NCBI GenBank assembly: GCA_038148375.1
Contig: JAYQVH010000013.1
Span: 1-64,000 of the forward strand
Origin: CAWUEX02 sp038148375
GTDB taxonomy: Bacteria > Pseudomonadota > Alphaproteobacteria > Rhodospirillales > Rhodospirillaceae
Length of the DNA stretch: 64,000 nt
Direction of reading: 5' to 3'
The notes below the pieces were generated by a model, which ran no database searches, had not been told where the DNA came from, and saw only the letters and a list, made by a program, of their open reading frames with translations. The position numbers were made by a program, and so were the translations under genes. This document shows, piece by piece, positions 26,817 through 35,057 of the stretch. Position 1 is the stretch's first letter, and each line of letters begins with the position of its first letter.

Positions 26817-27823
26817 AGCTGGATGACGATCTTGCCGATGTGCGAGCCGCTATCGAGATACTCATAGGCGGCACGGGCGTCGTTGAAGTCGAACACCCTG
26901 TCGATGACCGGGTCGAAGCCGTTGACCTCCACCGCAGCGACGAACTCTTCCAGCATCGTCCGGCTGCCCGAGGTGATGCCCTTCAGCACCAGGTTCCTCA
27001 GTAAGAGGGGGCCCAGGCTCGGCTGTTCCGCGCGTCCGGCCAGGGCGCCGATCAGACCGACGCGGGCGTTTGGGCGGCAGGCGTTGAGCGACTGGCCAAG
27101 CGTTCCAATGCCGCCGGTCTCGACGACAATGTCCGCGCCTCCGGCTTCGTCCAGCACCGCCTGATCCCAGTTCGGATTGGTGCGGTAATTGATCGTGACG
27201 TCGGCACCCAGTGCGCGCACGCGCTCAAGCTTGTCGTTGCTCGACGATGTGATCACCGCCCGCGCGCCGTTCATCTTTGCTATCTGCAGAGCGTAAATCG
27301 ACACGCCGCCGGTGCCGAGCATTAGCACCGTGTCGCCGGCTTTGATCTGGCCCAAGCGATGCACGCACGACCATACCGTCGCGCCCGCCACCGGGATTGT
27401 TGCCGCGGCCCGGTCCGACAAGTTGTCGGGAAGTTTAACCAGGCACGCCGCCGGCAGCGCGACGCGCTCCGCCAGCAGGCCGTCGGCGGAGTTGCCGAGG
27501 TCATGGCCGAAATACGCGGGATCGAACGCGCCGTCGGTCCAGCCGGTGAAATGCGTCGCGCACACGCGGTCGCCCGGTGCGACATGGGTCACACCTTCAC
27601 CGACGGAGATGACTTCGCCGGCGGCGTCGCTCAAGGGGATGCGCGTCTCCGGCTTCGGTCCGCCGTAGCGGTTGCGCATGATCATCAGGTCGCGGTGGTT
27701 AAGCGCGCAGGCTCTGATCGCCACCACGGCCTGACCGTGTCCAGCAATCGGGTCATCGCGCTCGACCATGCGCAGCGAATCGAGGCCCGTCTGGTTTCCG
27801 ATTTCCCAGGCTTTCATCGTCAT
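26813..27823 (-). CDS. MDR-superfamily NAD(P)-dependent oxidoreductase (copy 1)
   Basis: 336 residues with a GroES-like N-terminal domain (NHRDLMIMRNRYGG, PLSDAAGEV) and a Rossmann domain with GTGGVSIYALQIAK near 166-180. The structural-zinc Cys cluster is absent, and the pattern fits zinc-independent quinone-oxidoreductase-like or enoyl-reductase members. Copy 2 lies 53 nt upstream in the same direction and shares the same layout, so the two arose by tandem duplication. The substrate is unknown. Confidence 0.82.
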   Translation of the reverse strand: MTMKAWEIGNQTGLDSLRMVERDDPIAGHGQAVVAIRACALNHRDLMIMRNRYGGPKPETRIPLSDAAGEVISVGEGVTHVAPGDRVCATHFTGWTDGAFDPAYFGHDLGNSADGLLAERVALPAACLVKLPDNLSDRAAATIPVAGATVWSCVHRLGQIKAGDTVLMLGTGGVSIYALQIAKMNGARAVITSSSNDKLERVRALGADVTINYRTNPNWDQAVLDEAGGADIVVETGGIGTLGQSLNACRPNARVGLIGALAGRAEQPSLGPLLLRNLVLKGITSGSRTMLEEFVAAVEVNGFDPVIDRVFDFNDARAAYEYLDSGSHIGKIVIQL

Positions 27824-27876
27824 CCTCTCAATGCCGTCAGCGGAAAGCGCTGCCTGTTAAAGAGCGCCGGGCGGTG

Positions 27877-28893
27877 TTAGTCGTGGGTGATGACGATCTT
27901 ACCCAAGTGGGCCTGACTTTCCATATGCCGGAACGCATCGGCCGCGGCGTCGAACGGGAAGGTCTTGTCGATCACCGGCTTTTCTCCGGCCGCAACCATG
28001 GTGTCGATCAGATCCTGCAGCATCTTCTTGCTCCCGCAGGTCACGCCGCGCAGGCTCAAGTTCTTGCCGACCAGGGGCATGGTGTTGAGCGGGCTTTCCG
28101 CTTGCCCTGCCAGACCGCCGATCAGACCGATGCGGCCGTTGAAGGCCGCGGCTTCGAAAGACTTCTCCAGACTGCCCGGGCCGCCGGTTTCGACAATCAC
28201 GTCCGCGCCCTTGCCGCCGGTGATTTCAAGCACGGCCTTGGGCCAGCTTTCGGCTTTCTTGTAGTTAATGCCGTGGTCCGCGCCGAGTGATTTGGCTTTG
28301 GCCAGTTTGTCGTCGCTCGAAGACGTAATGAGGACATTCGCGCCCTTGGCTTTGCCGATCTGAACCCCGAAGATCGATACCCCGCCGGTGCCGAGCAGCA
28401 GCACGGTCTCGCCCTCTTTGTACGCACCCGCGCCCATGATGCAGTTCCACGCCGTCACTCCGGCGACGGGCAAGCACGCGCCGTCGGCGTACGACCAGTC
28501 GTCCGGAAGCTTGACCAGGGCGTCCGCGGGAAACGCGCCGAATTCGGCCAGCGTACCGTCGGCGCCGCCGCCAAGGTCCGAGCCGAAGTATTGCGGGCCG
28601 AAGGGGCCGTCCATCCATTTCGAGAAAAAGCTGATGCACACCCGGTCGCCGACGCTCACGTTCGAGACCCCGTCGCCAACGGCCACAACTTCGCCAGCGC
28701 CGTCGCTGACCGGGATAAGCGTTTCCGGCTTGGGACCGCCGTACCAGCCGTTCAGCACCATGTAGTCACGGTAGTTCAGGCTGTTGGCGTGAATTTTAAC
28801 GACCGCTTGGCCTGCTGCGGCTTTGGGTTCGTCCCGTTCCGCCGTGCGTAAGGAGTCGACGCCCTTCTGCGTGCCGACTTCATAAACTTTCAT
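27877..28893 (-). CDS. MDR-superfamily NAD(P)-dependent oxidoreductase (copy 2)
   Basis: 338 residues, paralogous with the preceding entry along the full length (EVGTQKGVDSLRTAERDEP against EIGNQTGLDSLRMVERDDP at the N-termini). It carries LNYRDYMVLNGWYGG, SDGAGEVVAVGDGV and the cofactor loop GTGGVSIFGVQIGKAKG. It is first in the two-gene minus-strand unit. The divergence between the copies indicates an old duplication with probably distinct substrates. A medium ribosome site (GGGAGAC) precedes the ATG. Confidence 0.82.
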   Translation of the reverse strand: MKVYEVGTQKGVDSLRTAERDEPKAAAGQAVVKIHANSLNYRDYMVLNGWYGGPKPETLIPVSDGAGEVVAVGDGVSNVSVGDRVCISFFSKWMDGPFGPQYFGSDLGGGADGTLAEFGAFPADALVKLPDDWSYADGACLPVAGVTAWNCIMGAGAYKEGETVLLLGTGGVSIFGVQIGKAKGANVLITSSSDDKLAKAKSLGADHGINYKKAESWPKAVLEITGGKGADVIVETGGPGSLEKSFEAAAFNGRIGLIGGLAGQAESPLNTMPLVGKNLSLRGVTCGSKKMLQDLIDTMVAAGEKPVIDKTFPFDAAADAFRHMESQAHLGKIVITHD

Positions 28894-29060
28894 GGTGCGT
28901 CTCCCGTTTAATTCTTATCGTTTCCAGGTGGTCCCGCTTTAGCGAGCGGGGGGGGCGGGAACCACCCGCCCCGGATTTCTCGTCCGCGCCTTGGTCATGA
29001 ACGTGGGACTCCAAGCATCGGTCCGATCGCCCTAAGATACCCAAGGACTGGGGAGGGGTT

Positions 29061-30623
29061 ATGACACGTTTCATTCAGATATTCGCACTGGCCACGATGT
29101 TGGCGCCATTCGCTGCGCCTGCTGAAGCGCAACCTGTACCCTGCGCGGCGCTGCCCTTTGCAGACTTCTCTCAAGTTCCCGACGCTCCTGCGCAAGTCTT
29201 TGCCACGGAAACCGTGCAGGCTTCCGCGCCGCTGCCGGCCTACTGCCGTGTCGAGGGCTATGTCTCGCCGACCATCGGATTTGAAATCCGTATTCCCGAA
29301 GACTCGTGGAACGGCAAAATGCTGTTCCAGGGCTGCGGCGGCTTCTGCGGCAGCACGGCGTCGATCCGCCAATGCGACGATGCCTTGGCGCGCGGCTACG
29401 CCTGTGTTGCCACTGATCTTGGCCACAAGGGCACACCGCTGGACGGCAAGTGGGCCTACAACAACCCCCAGGGCGAAATCGATTTCTATTACCGCGCCAC
29501 GCATGCGACTGCGCAGGCGGCAAAGGCGATCATAGCGGCGGCGACGGGCGGCGATATTTCACGCTCCTATTTTCGCGGCTGCTCCACCGGCGGACGGCAG
29601 GGATTGATATCGGCCCAGCGTTTTCCGGCCGACTTCGACGGTATTATCGCTGCCGCACCTGCCGGAGTGAGTCCCGGCGGCGGCTTGCATCTGATCTGGA
29701 GCGCGCTGGCCAATCAGGACGACGCAGGCAATCAAATCCTGACGCCGCAGAAAGTCGCGCTGCTGCATGGCGCGGTTGTCGCCGCCTGCGACGCACATGA
29801 TGGCCTGGAAGACGGACTCATCACCGACCCGCGCACCTGCACGTTCGACCCCGCCGATATGCAGTGCCGCCGCAGACCAGGCGAGGATTGCTTCACGGGT
29901 CCGGAGGTCCAAGTCATTCGCAAAATCTATCAGGGCGCGGTGGATTCCTCTGGCGCGCCGCTTTACCACGCGGTCCCCATGCCGGGGTCGGAACCCAATT
30001 GGGTTCCGGCGTACGTCGGTGCGGGAGGTCAAAAGCCGATCTATTACTTCTTCGGCGGTGACTTCTTCCGCTACGTCGCCTTCGCCGAAGATCCGGGTCC
30101 GTCCTGGATGCCGGAGGATTTCGACTACGACCGCGATCCGCCACGTATGGGTTACAACCGCCACCTCAACAATGCAGCCAGCCCAGATCTGCGCGCCTTC
30201 GTCTCCCGCGGCGGAAAACTGATCTCTTACCAGGGCTGGTCGGATCAGTCCGTGCCGCCGTTGGGTGTGGTCGACTACCTTGAGGATGTTCAGCGTTTCA
30301 TGGGCGGCCCGGACGCCGTGTCGGAGTTCTATCGCCTTTTCATGCTGCCCGGCGTTGCCCATTGCTCTGGCGGGGAGGGGCCGGACCGGGTCGACGCGTT
30401 GCGATCTCTTGAAGCCTGGGTAGAGGACGGGACGGCGCCGGAGTCGCTTATTGCGTACAAACTGAAGAACGATCCGGGTTTTGGGTCCGTTCCTCACCTT
30501 CCACCTGCGGATGAGAATATTGAGATGTCACGCCCGGTCTACGCGTATCCGGATGTCGCGCGGTACGTCGACGGCGACCCAAACGACTGGCAGAGTTTTC
30601 AAAGGGTTGCGCCGAATCCGTAA
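29061..30623 (+). CDS. Tannase/feruloyl esterase family protein, secreted
   Basis: 520 residues behind GGAGGGGTT. The signal peptide is MTRFIQIFALATMLAPFAAP, cleaved after AEA. The alpha/beta-hydrolase shows the family's CS-D-HC arrangement: nucleophile in RGCSTGGRQG (near residue 176), an acidic residue near SDQSVPPLGV, and His next to Cys in GVAHCSGG. The Cys pair would hold the catalytic Ser and His together by a disulfide, which suits an extracytoplasmic enzyme. Such enzymes split gallate or ferulate esters from plant phenolics. No other aromatic-degradation genes are nearby. Confidence 0.88.
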   Translation: MTRFIQIFALATMLAPFAAPAEAQPVPCAALPFADFSQVPDAPAQVFATETVQASAPLPAYCRVEGYVSPTIGFEIRIPEDSWNGKMLFQGCGGFCGSTASIRQCDDALARGYACVATDLGHKGTPLDGKWAYNNPQGEIDFYYRATHATAQAAKAIIAAATGGDISRSYFRGCSTGGRQGLISAQRFPADFDGIIAAAPAGVSPGGGLHLIWSALANQDDAGNQILTPQKVALLHGAVVAACDAHDGLEDGLITDPRTCTFDPADMQCRRRPGEDCFTGPEVQVIRKIYQGAVDSSGAPLYHAVPMPGSEPNWVPAYVGAGGQKPIYYFFGGDFFRYVAFAEDPGPSWMPEDFDYDRDPPRMGYNRHLNNAASPDLRAFVSRGGKLISYQGWSDQSVPPLGVVDYLEDVQRFMGGPDAVSEFYRLFMLPGVAHCSGGEGPDRVDALRSLEAWVEDGTAPESLIAYKLKNDPGFGSVPHLPPADENIEMSRPVYAYPDVARYVDGDPNDWQSFQRVAPNP

Positions 30624-30698
30624 AAAATATCAGGTCCTTAGCTCTGAAACTTAAGTCCCGTGAGGCAACCGCTTTGGCCGCATACGCGTTGGTGGGGC

Positions 30699-31274
30699 AT
30701 GTACATCAAGACTTCTCATCAAGACGGAAATCCCTGCCTTTATGTCGGCATTCTGTTGCTGGCGGCGGCAGTGATGGCCGCACTTGTCGCGGAAAATCCC
30801 GCCGCGTCACCGGAGCGGGTCGAATTCCTCCGGGTTAGCGCGGTTTGCCTCGCTCTAACCGGTGCCTGTAGCGCTTTGCTGGATCCAATTTTCCGCGCGC
30901 TGCGGGCGGTTTCCGAAAAAAAGCCGCGCCGTTGCGCGAACGGCGCGGCAAGTGACACGGGTTGGGAGTCGCCGGCCACGGAGGGCCGGAGGGCTGGGAA
31001 ACCCAGCCATATCAAGAACGCCCGACGGGGTGATTCGGTTGCAATTAAGTGGGCGTTCGCGCCGGGAAAACGGCACGGACCGCGCCACACAGTGCGAAAA
31101 GCGCTGCTGCGGCGGCGACAATGGACGGCCCCGCCGGAGTGTCCCAGGCGAAAGAGCCCGACAATCCCCCTGATACGGCCGCTGTTCCAGCAAGGACCGC
31201 GCCCAGGGCCATTTGCTCCGGTGTTGACGCGAATTGACGTGCCGTCGCCGGGGGGATCACCAGCATGGCCGTGA
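30699..31274 (+). CDS. Possible small membrane protein, doubtful
   Basis: The first about 75 codons (MYIKTSHQDGNPCLYVGILL and onward) hold two hydrophobic segments (about 14-30 and 44-58) and have GC-rich third positions like local genes. The reading frame then runs straight through the znu terminator and antisense into znuB, giving an Arg/Pro-rich tail that does not look like protein. Either only the first part is a real gene that has lost its stop, or the whole ORF is chance. The 420-nt space between the tannase and znuB otherwise holds only the terminator. Confidence 0.28.
   Translation: MYIKTSHQDGNPCLYVGILLLAAAVMAALVAENPAASPERVEFLRVSAVCLALTGACSALLDPIFRALRAVSEKKPRRCANGAASDTGWESPATEGRRAGKPSHIKNARRGDSVAIKWAFAPGKRHGPRHTVRKALLRRRQWTAPPECPRRKSPTIPLIRPLFQQGPRPGPFAPVLTRIDVPSPGGSPAWP
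30914..30950 (-). terminator. Rho-independent terminator of the znuCB operon
   Basis: A perfect 11-bp stem (30923-30933 with 30939-30949, GCCGCGCCGTT/AACGGCGCGGC) with a 5-nt loop. Read on the minus strand it is followed by seven T (complement of the A-run 30916-30922). It lies about 95 nt past the znuB stop, in the right direction to end zur-znuC-znuB transcription. Confidence 0.88.
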
Positions 31275-31851
31275 TCAGCAATATGCCCACGATCTTCATG
31301 GCCAGGGCGACGGTCAATGCGATCATCACCACGAAGGCCAACTGCACGGGACGCGCGGGCACGCCCTCGGCCTGGGCCGTTTCTTCATTGACGGTCAGCG
31401 CGACCAGGGGACGCCACATGGCGATAACCAGGCAAGTCACGGCCAGCGCGCCAACCCAGATCCACACCACTTCCATGCGAGATACGGCAAGAATATCACC
31501 GAACAGATACGCCATAAGATCAACGCGCACACCGTCCAGGAATGTCACCGCAATCAGGCCGCAGGCGAGGGCGCTGTGCGATAGCAATCCGAGCACCGTA
31601 TCGCTTGACCATGTCCGGCGCCGCTGCAGCCACACAAGGGCGACGGCAATAGCGACGCCTGTGATCACTGTCCCCACTGTCGGCGACAGGCCGATGGCGA
31701 TGCCGAGTGCGACACCCAGAAGTGCAGAATGCGCCAGGGTATCGCCGAAGTACGCCATCCGGCGCCACACCACGAAACAGCCCAAGGGGCCCGTTGCTGC
31801 CGCGACACCAATGCCGGCTATGACGGCGCGCGTGAGAAAATCGTCAAGCAT
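31045..31851 (-). CDS. znuB: Zinc ABC transporter permease ZnuB
   Basis: 268-residue inner-membrane permease of the metal ABC-3 family with about eight hydrophobic segments. Family-typical stretches are CFVVWRRMAYFGDTLAHSAL near the N-terminus, with LLGVALGI after it, and LLITAMLVIPPATAR in the coupling region. With ZnuC and the periplasmic ZnuA it imports Zn2+. It follows znuC after 11 nt in the same direction, and a strong terminator lies downstream. A manganese or iron role, possible for the family, is disfavoured by the Zur context. Confidence 0.93.
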   Translation of the reverse strand: MLDDFLTRAVIAGIGVAAATGPLGCFVVWRRMAYFGDTLAHSALLGVALGIAIGLSPTVGTVITGVAIAVALVWLQRRRTWSSDTVLGLLSHSALACGLIAVTFLDGVRVDLMAYLFGDILAVSRMEVVWIWVGALAVTCLVIAMWRPLVALTVNEETAQAEGVPARPVQLAFVVMIALTVALAMKIVGILLITAMLVIPPATARQFASTPEQMALGAVLAGTAAVSGGLSGSFAWDTPAGPSIVAAAAALFALCGAVRAVFPARTPT

Positions 31852-31862
31852 CGCAGCGCCCC

Positions 31863-32645
31863 TTAATGCGCGTGGTCATGATGATCGTGACCATGGTCAT
31901 GACTGTGTAAGATTTCGCCTCCCGGGCCATGGTCGTGATCGTGGTCGTGCGTATAGACAGCGAGCATGTCCGCCGCACTCTGACCGAACAGGCGCAGGAA
32001 CTCGGGATGGCGGCTGACTTCTGCCGGGCGGCCCGAACAGCAAATATGGTTGTTGAGGCAGTAGACGCGGGTGGTCGAGGCCATGACGACATTCAAGTCG
32101 TGCGACACCATCAGCACGGCGCAATTGAACGCATCGCGGGTTCGTTGGATCAGCCGGTAAAGCTCGACCGCGCCGGTGATGTCGACGTTTTGTGTCGGCT
32201 CGTCTAGGACAAGCAGGTCCGGATCGCGCAACAGCGCACGCGCCAGTTGGAGGCGCTGCAATTCGCCGCCAGATAACACGTGGATGCTCTTGTCGAGTTC
32301 CGCAGGTAACTGAACGTGCCCTAGCATTTCCGTGAGCTTGTCGTCACCGGCGCGGCGCGTGAGGGTGAGGAACCTGCGCACGGTCAGCGGCAGTGTGGGG
32401 TCAATCGTCAACTTCTGCGCCTGATAGCCAACTGTCAGCCGCGCAGCTCTGCGCACCGTTCCGCCAGATGGCGGTTCCAAGCCTAACAGCGTGCGCACCA
32501 GTGTCGATTTACCCGCGCCGTTGGGGCCGATGAGCGTAACGATCTCGCCGCGCGATACGGAAAGATCGACGCCATTGAGGATCAGCTGACCGCCGCGTTC
32601 GACGCGCAGGCCCGATGCCTCGATCAAAGGAGAGGATTCCGTCAT
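31863..32645 (-). CDS. znuC: Zinc ABC transporter ATPase ZnuC with His-rich tail
   Basis: 260 residues from ATG 32645; the longer ORF covers zur and is rejected. It shows Walker A GPNGAGKST, signature LSGGELQR, Walker B LLVLDEPTQNVD and switch His in VSHD. The last about 30 residues are a His/Asp-rich tail (YTHDHDHDHG and HDHGHDHHDHAH) that could bind zinc in the cytosol and tune transport. The start lies 2 nt from the zur stop, so zur-znuC-znuB is one operon. Confidence 0.93.
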   Translation of the reverse strand: MTESSPLIEASGLRVERGGQLILNGVDLSVSRGEIVTLIGPNGAGKSTLVRTLLGLEPPSGGTVRRAARLTVGYQAQKLTIDPTLPLTVRRFLTLTRRAGDDKLTEMLGHVQLPAELDKSIHVLSGGELQRLQLARALLRDPDLLVLDEPTQNVDITGAVELYRLIQRTRDAFNCAVLMVSHDLNVVMASTTRVYCLNNHICCSGRPAEVSRHPEFLRLFGQSAADMLAVYTHDHDHDHGPGGEILHSHDHGHDHHDHAH

Positions 32646-32647
32646 CT

Positions 32648-33124
32648 TTACCCCGCTGCGCTGCGGCAATGAGGGCATACGCCGGAAATTTCGACCACGC
32701 GCTCGCGGACATCGAAGCCTTCCGTTTTTGCCATCTGATCGACCGCTTTGGCGATCGGCGTGCCGGCCAGTTCGGCTGTCGTGCCGCAAGACTGGCAAAT
32801 CAAAAACTGTGCATCGTGATCATGCTCGGGCGTCGAGCAGCCGATGAACGCATTCAGGCTGTTGAGGCGATGCACCAAACCGGCGTCGATCAGAAAATCG
32901 AGTGCACGGTAAACCACCATTGGGGCTGGACGGTCTCCTTCCTCGGCGAGTACGTCCAATATGTCATAGGCGCCCATCGGGCTGTGCCGTTGCCATAGGA
33001 TCTCTAGCACCCGCCGCCGTGTCGGTGTCAGACGCAGGCCGAGCTCGCGGCTTTTCTCATCCGCGATTGCCAGCGCGGACTTTATGCAGCGGCTGTGATC
33101 GTGACGGGGGCTCGGGAACGCCAA
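32648..33124 (-). CDS. zur: Zinc uptake regulator Zur (Fur family)
   Basis: 158 residues from a TTG at 33124, preceded by GGAG. The only other in-frame start (33193) would run through the Zur box. The winged helix is at about 20-85 (LRLTPTRRRVLEILW, PMVVYRALDFLIDAGLVHR). Metal ligands include the HDHD stretch, CQSC and CPHC, the last two forming the structural zinc site. With zinc bound, Zur dimers block znu transcription. As first gene of zur-znuC-znuB it is autoregulated through the divergent operator. Confidence 0.9.
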   Translation of the reverse strand: MAFPSPRHDHSRCIKSALAIADEKSRELGLRLTPTRRRVLEILWQRHSPMGAYDILDVLAEEGDRPAPMVVYRALDFLIDAGLVHRLNSLNAFIGCSTPEHDHDAQFLICQSCGTTAELAGTPIAKAVDQMAKTEGFDVRERVVEISGVCPHCRSAAG

Positions 33125-33165
33125 GCGGGTTCTCCAGCACGGTTGGGGTGGACAGACGGTATAAA

Positions 33166-33180
33166 TGTTATGATATAACA
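33166..33180. promoter_or_regulatory. Zur box between zur and znuA
   Basis: TGTTATGATATAACA: perfect 6-bp arms TGTTAT/ATAACA around a 3-nt centre, matching the known alphaproteobacterial Zur operator pattern TGTTATnnnATAACA. It lies 42 nt from the zur TTG and 34 nt from the znuA ATG, so one operator can control both directions. Confidence 0.9.
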
Positions 33181-33213
33181 AAACAGTCAACAAGCCCTAC
33201 GTTTCGGAACGTC

Positions 33214-34218
33214 ATGACAGTGCGCCATCAATCCACGTTTACAGCGGTTTTTTGCCTATGGGCCTTCGTTGCCGGTGTTGCGTCGGCGGCGCCGTCTGTG
33301 GTCGCGACCGTGCGGCCGCTTCACTCCCTCGTCGCCGCTGTGACCGACGGCGTGACCGAGCCAGATCTATTGCTCGATGGCGCCGAAAGCCCGCACTCGT
33401 ACAGTTTGACGCCATCGGATGCCGCCGCCTTGGCAAACGCGGACATCGTCGTATGGGTCGGTGAACCGCTGGAGACTTTTCTCCAGCGGCCCCTTGCGGC
33501 CTTGGCAAAGAACGCGACCGTCTTGACGCTGAGCGAAGACCGGAACATCCGGTTTCGAGCCAACAGAAGCGGAGGCGCCTGGGGGGCAGATCACGACGGT
33601 CACGCAGACGACGCGCATCGTCAAGGAGACGATCACGGGCACGATCACGGGCACGATCACGGGCACGATCACGGGCACGATCATGGGCACGGCGAGGACG
33701 ATGGCCATATTTGGCTAGATCCCGAAAATGCCGGGCACATTATCCGCACCGTCCGCGATGCGCTCGTCGCCGCCGATCCGCCCAATCAAGACGCGTATGT
33801 GCGTAATGCTGATACCGCGTTGCAGCGGGTAACGCGCCTGGAAGAGAAGCTATCGTTGCAGCTCGCGCCCGTGCGCGCGGCGCCTTTCGTCACCGCACAC
33901 GATGCATTGCAATACTTCGACCGGTATTACCAGTTAAACGCTGTTGGTGCGGTCACCCTGACACCGGACCGCGCGCCCAGCGCCCGCCGCCTCGCGGAGA
34001 TCGAAGCCAGGGTCAAGGAGATGCGGGCGGTGTGTCTGTTGTCGGAGCCCGGCTATGAGCCGGCAGTCATGCGTGTCATCGCGGATGCGGCGTCCACACG
34101 CGCTGGTGAGGTCGATCCGCTGGGCCTCAAGCTGGCGCCGGGTCCGGACCTCTATTTCGATCTGATGCAGGGATTGGCCGATAGTCTGATCGGTTGTCTG
34201 GGCGGTGGCCCCGAATAG
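33214..34218 (+). CDS. znuA: Zinc ABC transporter periplasmic binding protein ZnuA
   Basis: 334 residues from ATG 33214; the ORF's earlier part lies antisense to zur. The signal peptide ends VASAAPS. Zinc ligands expected for cluster A-I proteins appear as His in VRPLHSL, His in ESPHSYSLTP, His in FVTAHDALQYF and an acidic residue in the C-terminal lobe. A His/Asp-rich loop (about residues 127-168, with DHGH repeated) lies before GHIWLDP, as in many ZnuA proteins, and is thought to collect zinc. Divergent from zur and controlled by the shared Zur box. Confidence 0.94.
   Translation: MTVRHQSTFTAVFCLWAFVAGVASAAPSVVATVRPLHSLVAAVTDGVTEPDLLLDGAESPHSYSLTPSDAAALANADIVVWVGEPLETFLQRPLAALAKNATVLTLSEDRNIRFRANRSGGAWGADHDGHADDAHRQGDDHGHDHGHDHGHDHGHDHGHGEDDGHIWLDPENAGHIIRTVRDALVAADPPNQDAYVRNADTALQRVTRLEEKLSLQLAPVRAAPFVTAHDALQYFDRYYQLNAVGAVTLTPDRAPSARRLAEIEARVKEMRAVCLLSEPGYEPAVMRVIADAASTRAGEVDPLGLKLAPGPDLYFDLMQGLADSLIGCLGGGPE
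33631..33690 (+). repeat. Five tandem 12-bp repeats in the znuA His-loop
   Basis: Five copies of GATCACGGGCAC (the fifth with one C to T change), each encoding Asp-His-Gly-His. The unit length keeps frame, so copy number can vary by slippage and alter the length of the metal-collecting loop. Confidence 0.95.
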
Positions 34219-34221
34219 GTG

Positions 34222-34932
34222 TCAGCCCACCGTTTGTCCGCCACGGACCACGGTTTCATTGCGCTCGTTGTCGAGCCGGAAGCGATGACCGAATAGTGTG
34301 ATCGACAGCGCATGATCCGGGCCTTCGCCGATGGCGCGATAGCGCCGGTCGAATTCCTCCGCGGTCACGGTGTCCGGCAATCGGCAGAGGTCATCGAGAT
34401 CCTTGCGGGTGCGCAGCCGCCCGCACCAGGCCTGGCCGTTGCCGTTTAGGTCGGCGGTAAGATCGCATAAGGTCTCGGCCGCTTTTTCCAGCACCGCCAT
34501 GCAGACGTCGAACGACGCCTGATCGACGCTCGCGCGATTATCAGACGTGTTCAACGACCACGACTGGGTGTGAATAATTTCGCCGGCATCGATGGCATCT
34601 GTCATGCGGTGCAGTGTGACGCCGAACGACTCCGCGCCGTCGTAGAGGGCGAAGCACGACGGGAACAGCCCCGGGTAATCCGGCGGACCGGGATGAAGGT
34701 TGAACGCTCCCGCATTGAGACGCCTAAGCAAATGATCGGGCACAATCACGCCGGTGCAGAAGGCGAGAAGTCTGGCCTGGCTTTGCGCACCGTCTAGCGC
34801 GTTTTCTAGATCGGCCAGGGTTGCTGCCTTCGCAACGGCAATATCCGCCTTGGCTGCCGGCTCTTCGAACACGCGATGCAGATGACCGGCGAAGCCGGGA
34901 TCCGAGAGTAAAATGAGCATGTCGCCAGTCAT
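34222..34932 (-). CDS. Formyltransferase-fold protein (Fmt/PurN-like)
   Basis: 236 residues. The Rossmann-like formyltransferase core shows LLAFCTGVIVPDHLL, the catalytic region AFNLHPGPPDYPGLFPSCFA and the late motif GVTLHRMTDAIDAGEIIH with the essential Asp. The N-H-G-type site is present as Asn-His-Pro-Gly. The C-terminal about 60 residues differ from Fmt's tRNA-binding domain, so the formyl acceptor is probably a small molecule, for example a sugar amine. Start ATG 34932; 34920 is an alternative. Convergent with znuA and divergent from the SUF operon. Confidence 0.72.
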   Translation of the reverse strand: MTGDMLILLSDPGFAGHLHRVFEEPAAKADIAVAKAATLADLENALDGAQSQARLLAFCTGVIVPDHLLRRLNAGAFNLHPGPPDYPGLFPSCFALYDGAESFGVTLHRMTDAIDAGEIIHTQSWSLNTSDNRASVDQASFDVCMAVLEKAAETLCDLTADLNGNGQAWCGRLRTRKDLDDLCRLPDTVTAEEFDRRYRAIGEGPDHALSITLFGHRFRLDNERNETVVRGGQTVG

Positions 34933-35022
34933 CGCCTGTCATACCACTCAATTGGAACGCCCGGATACGGCCATTCCCCTTGAAATTTGCGCCGCCGCTG
35001 ACTAAAGACAGGTATGAAACAG

Positions 35023-35035
35023 GACTATTTTGGTC
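35023..35035. promoter_or_regulatory. Candidate Rrf2/IscR-type operator before the SUF operon
   Basis: GACTATTTTGGTC, 22 nt before the regulator's GTG. It has GAC/GTC ends and an AT-rich centre, as in IscR-type boxes described for alphaproteobacteria. The match is judged by eye and is short. Confidence 0.35.
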
Positions 35036-35057
35036 TTTCTTTTGAGGCGAAATTTTT

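Noticed and set aside
32902..33213. N-terminal extension of znuA
   Set aside because: Antisense to zur and crossing the Zur box; the signal peptide begins at 33214.
33631..33690. 12-bp repeats as a regulatory iteron cluster
   Set aside because: They lie inside znuA and encode the His-loop in frame.
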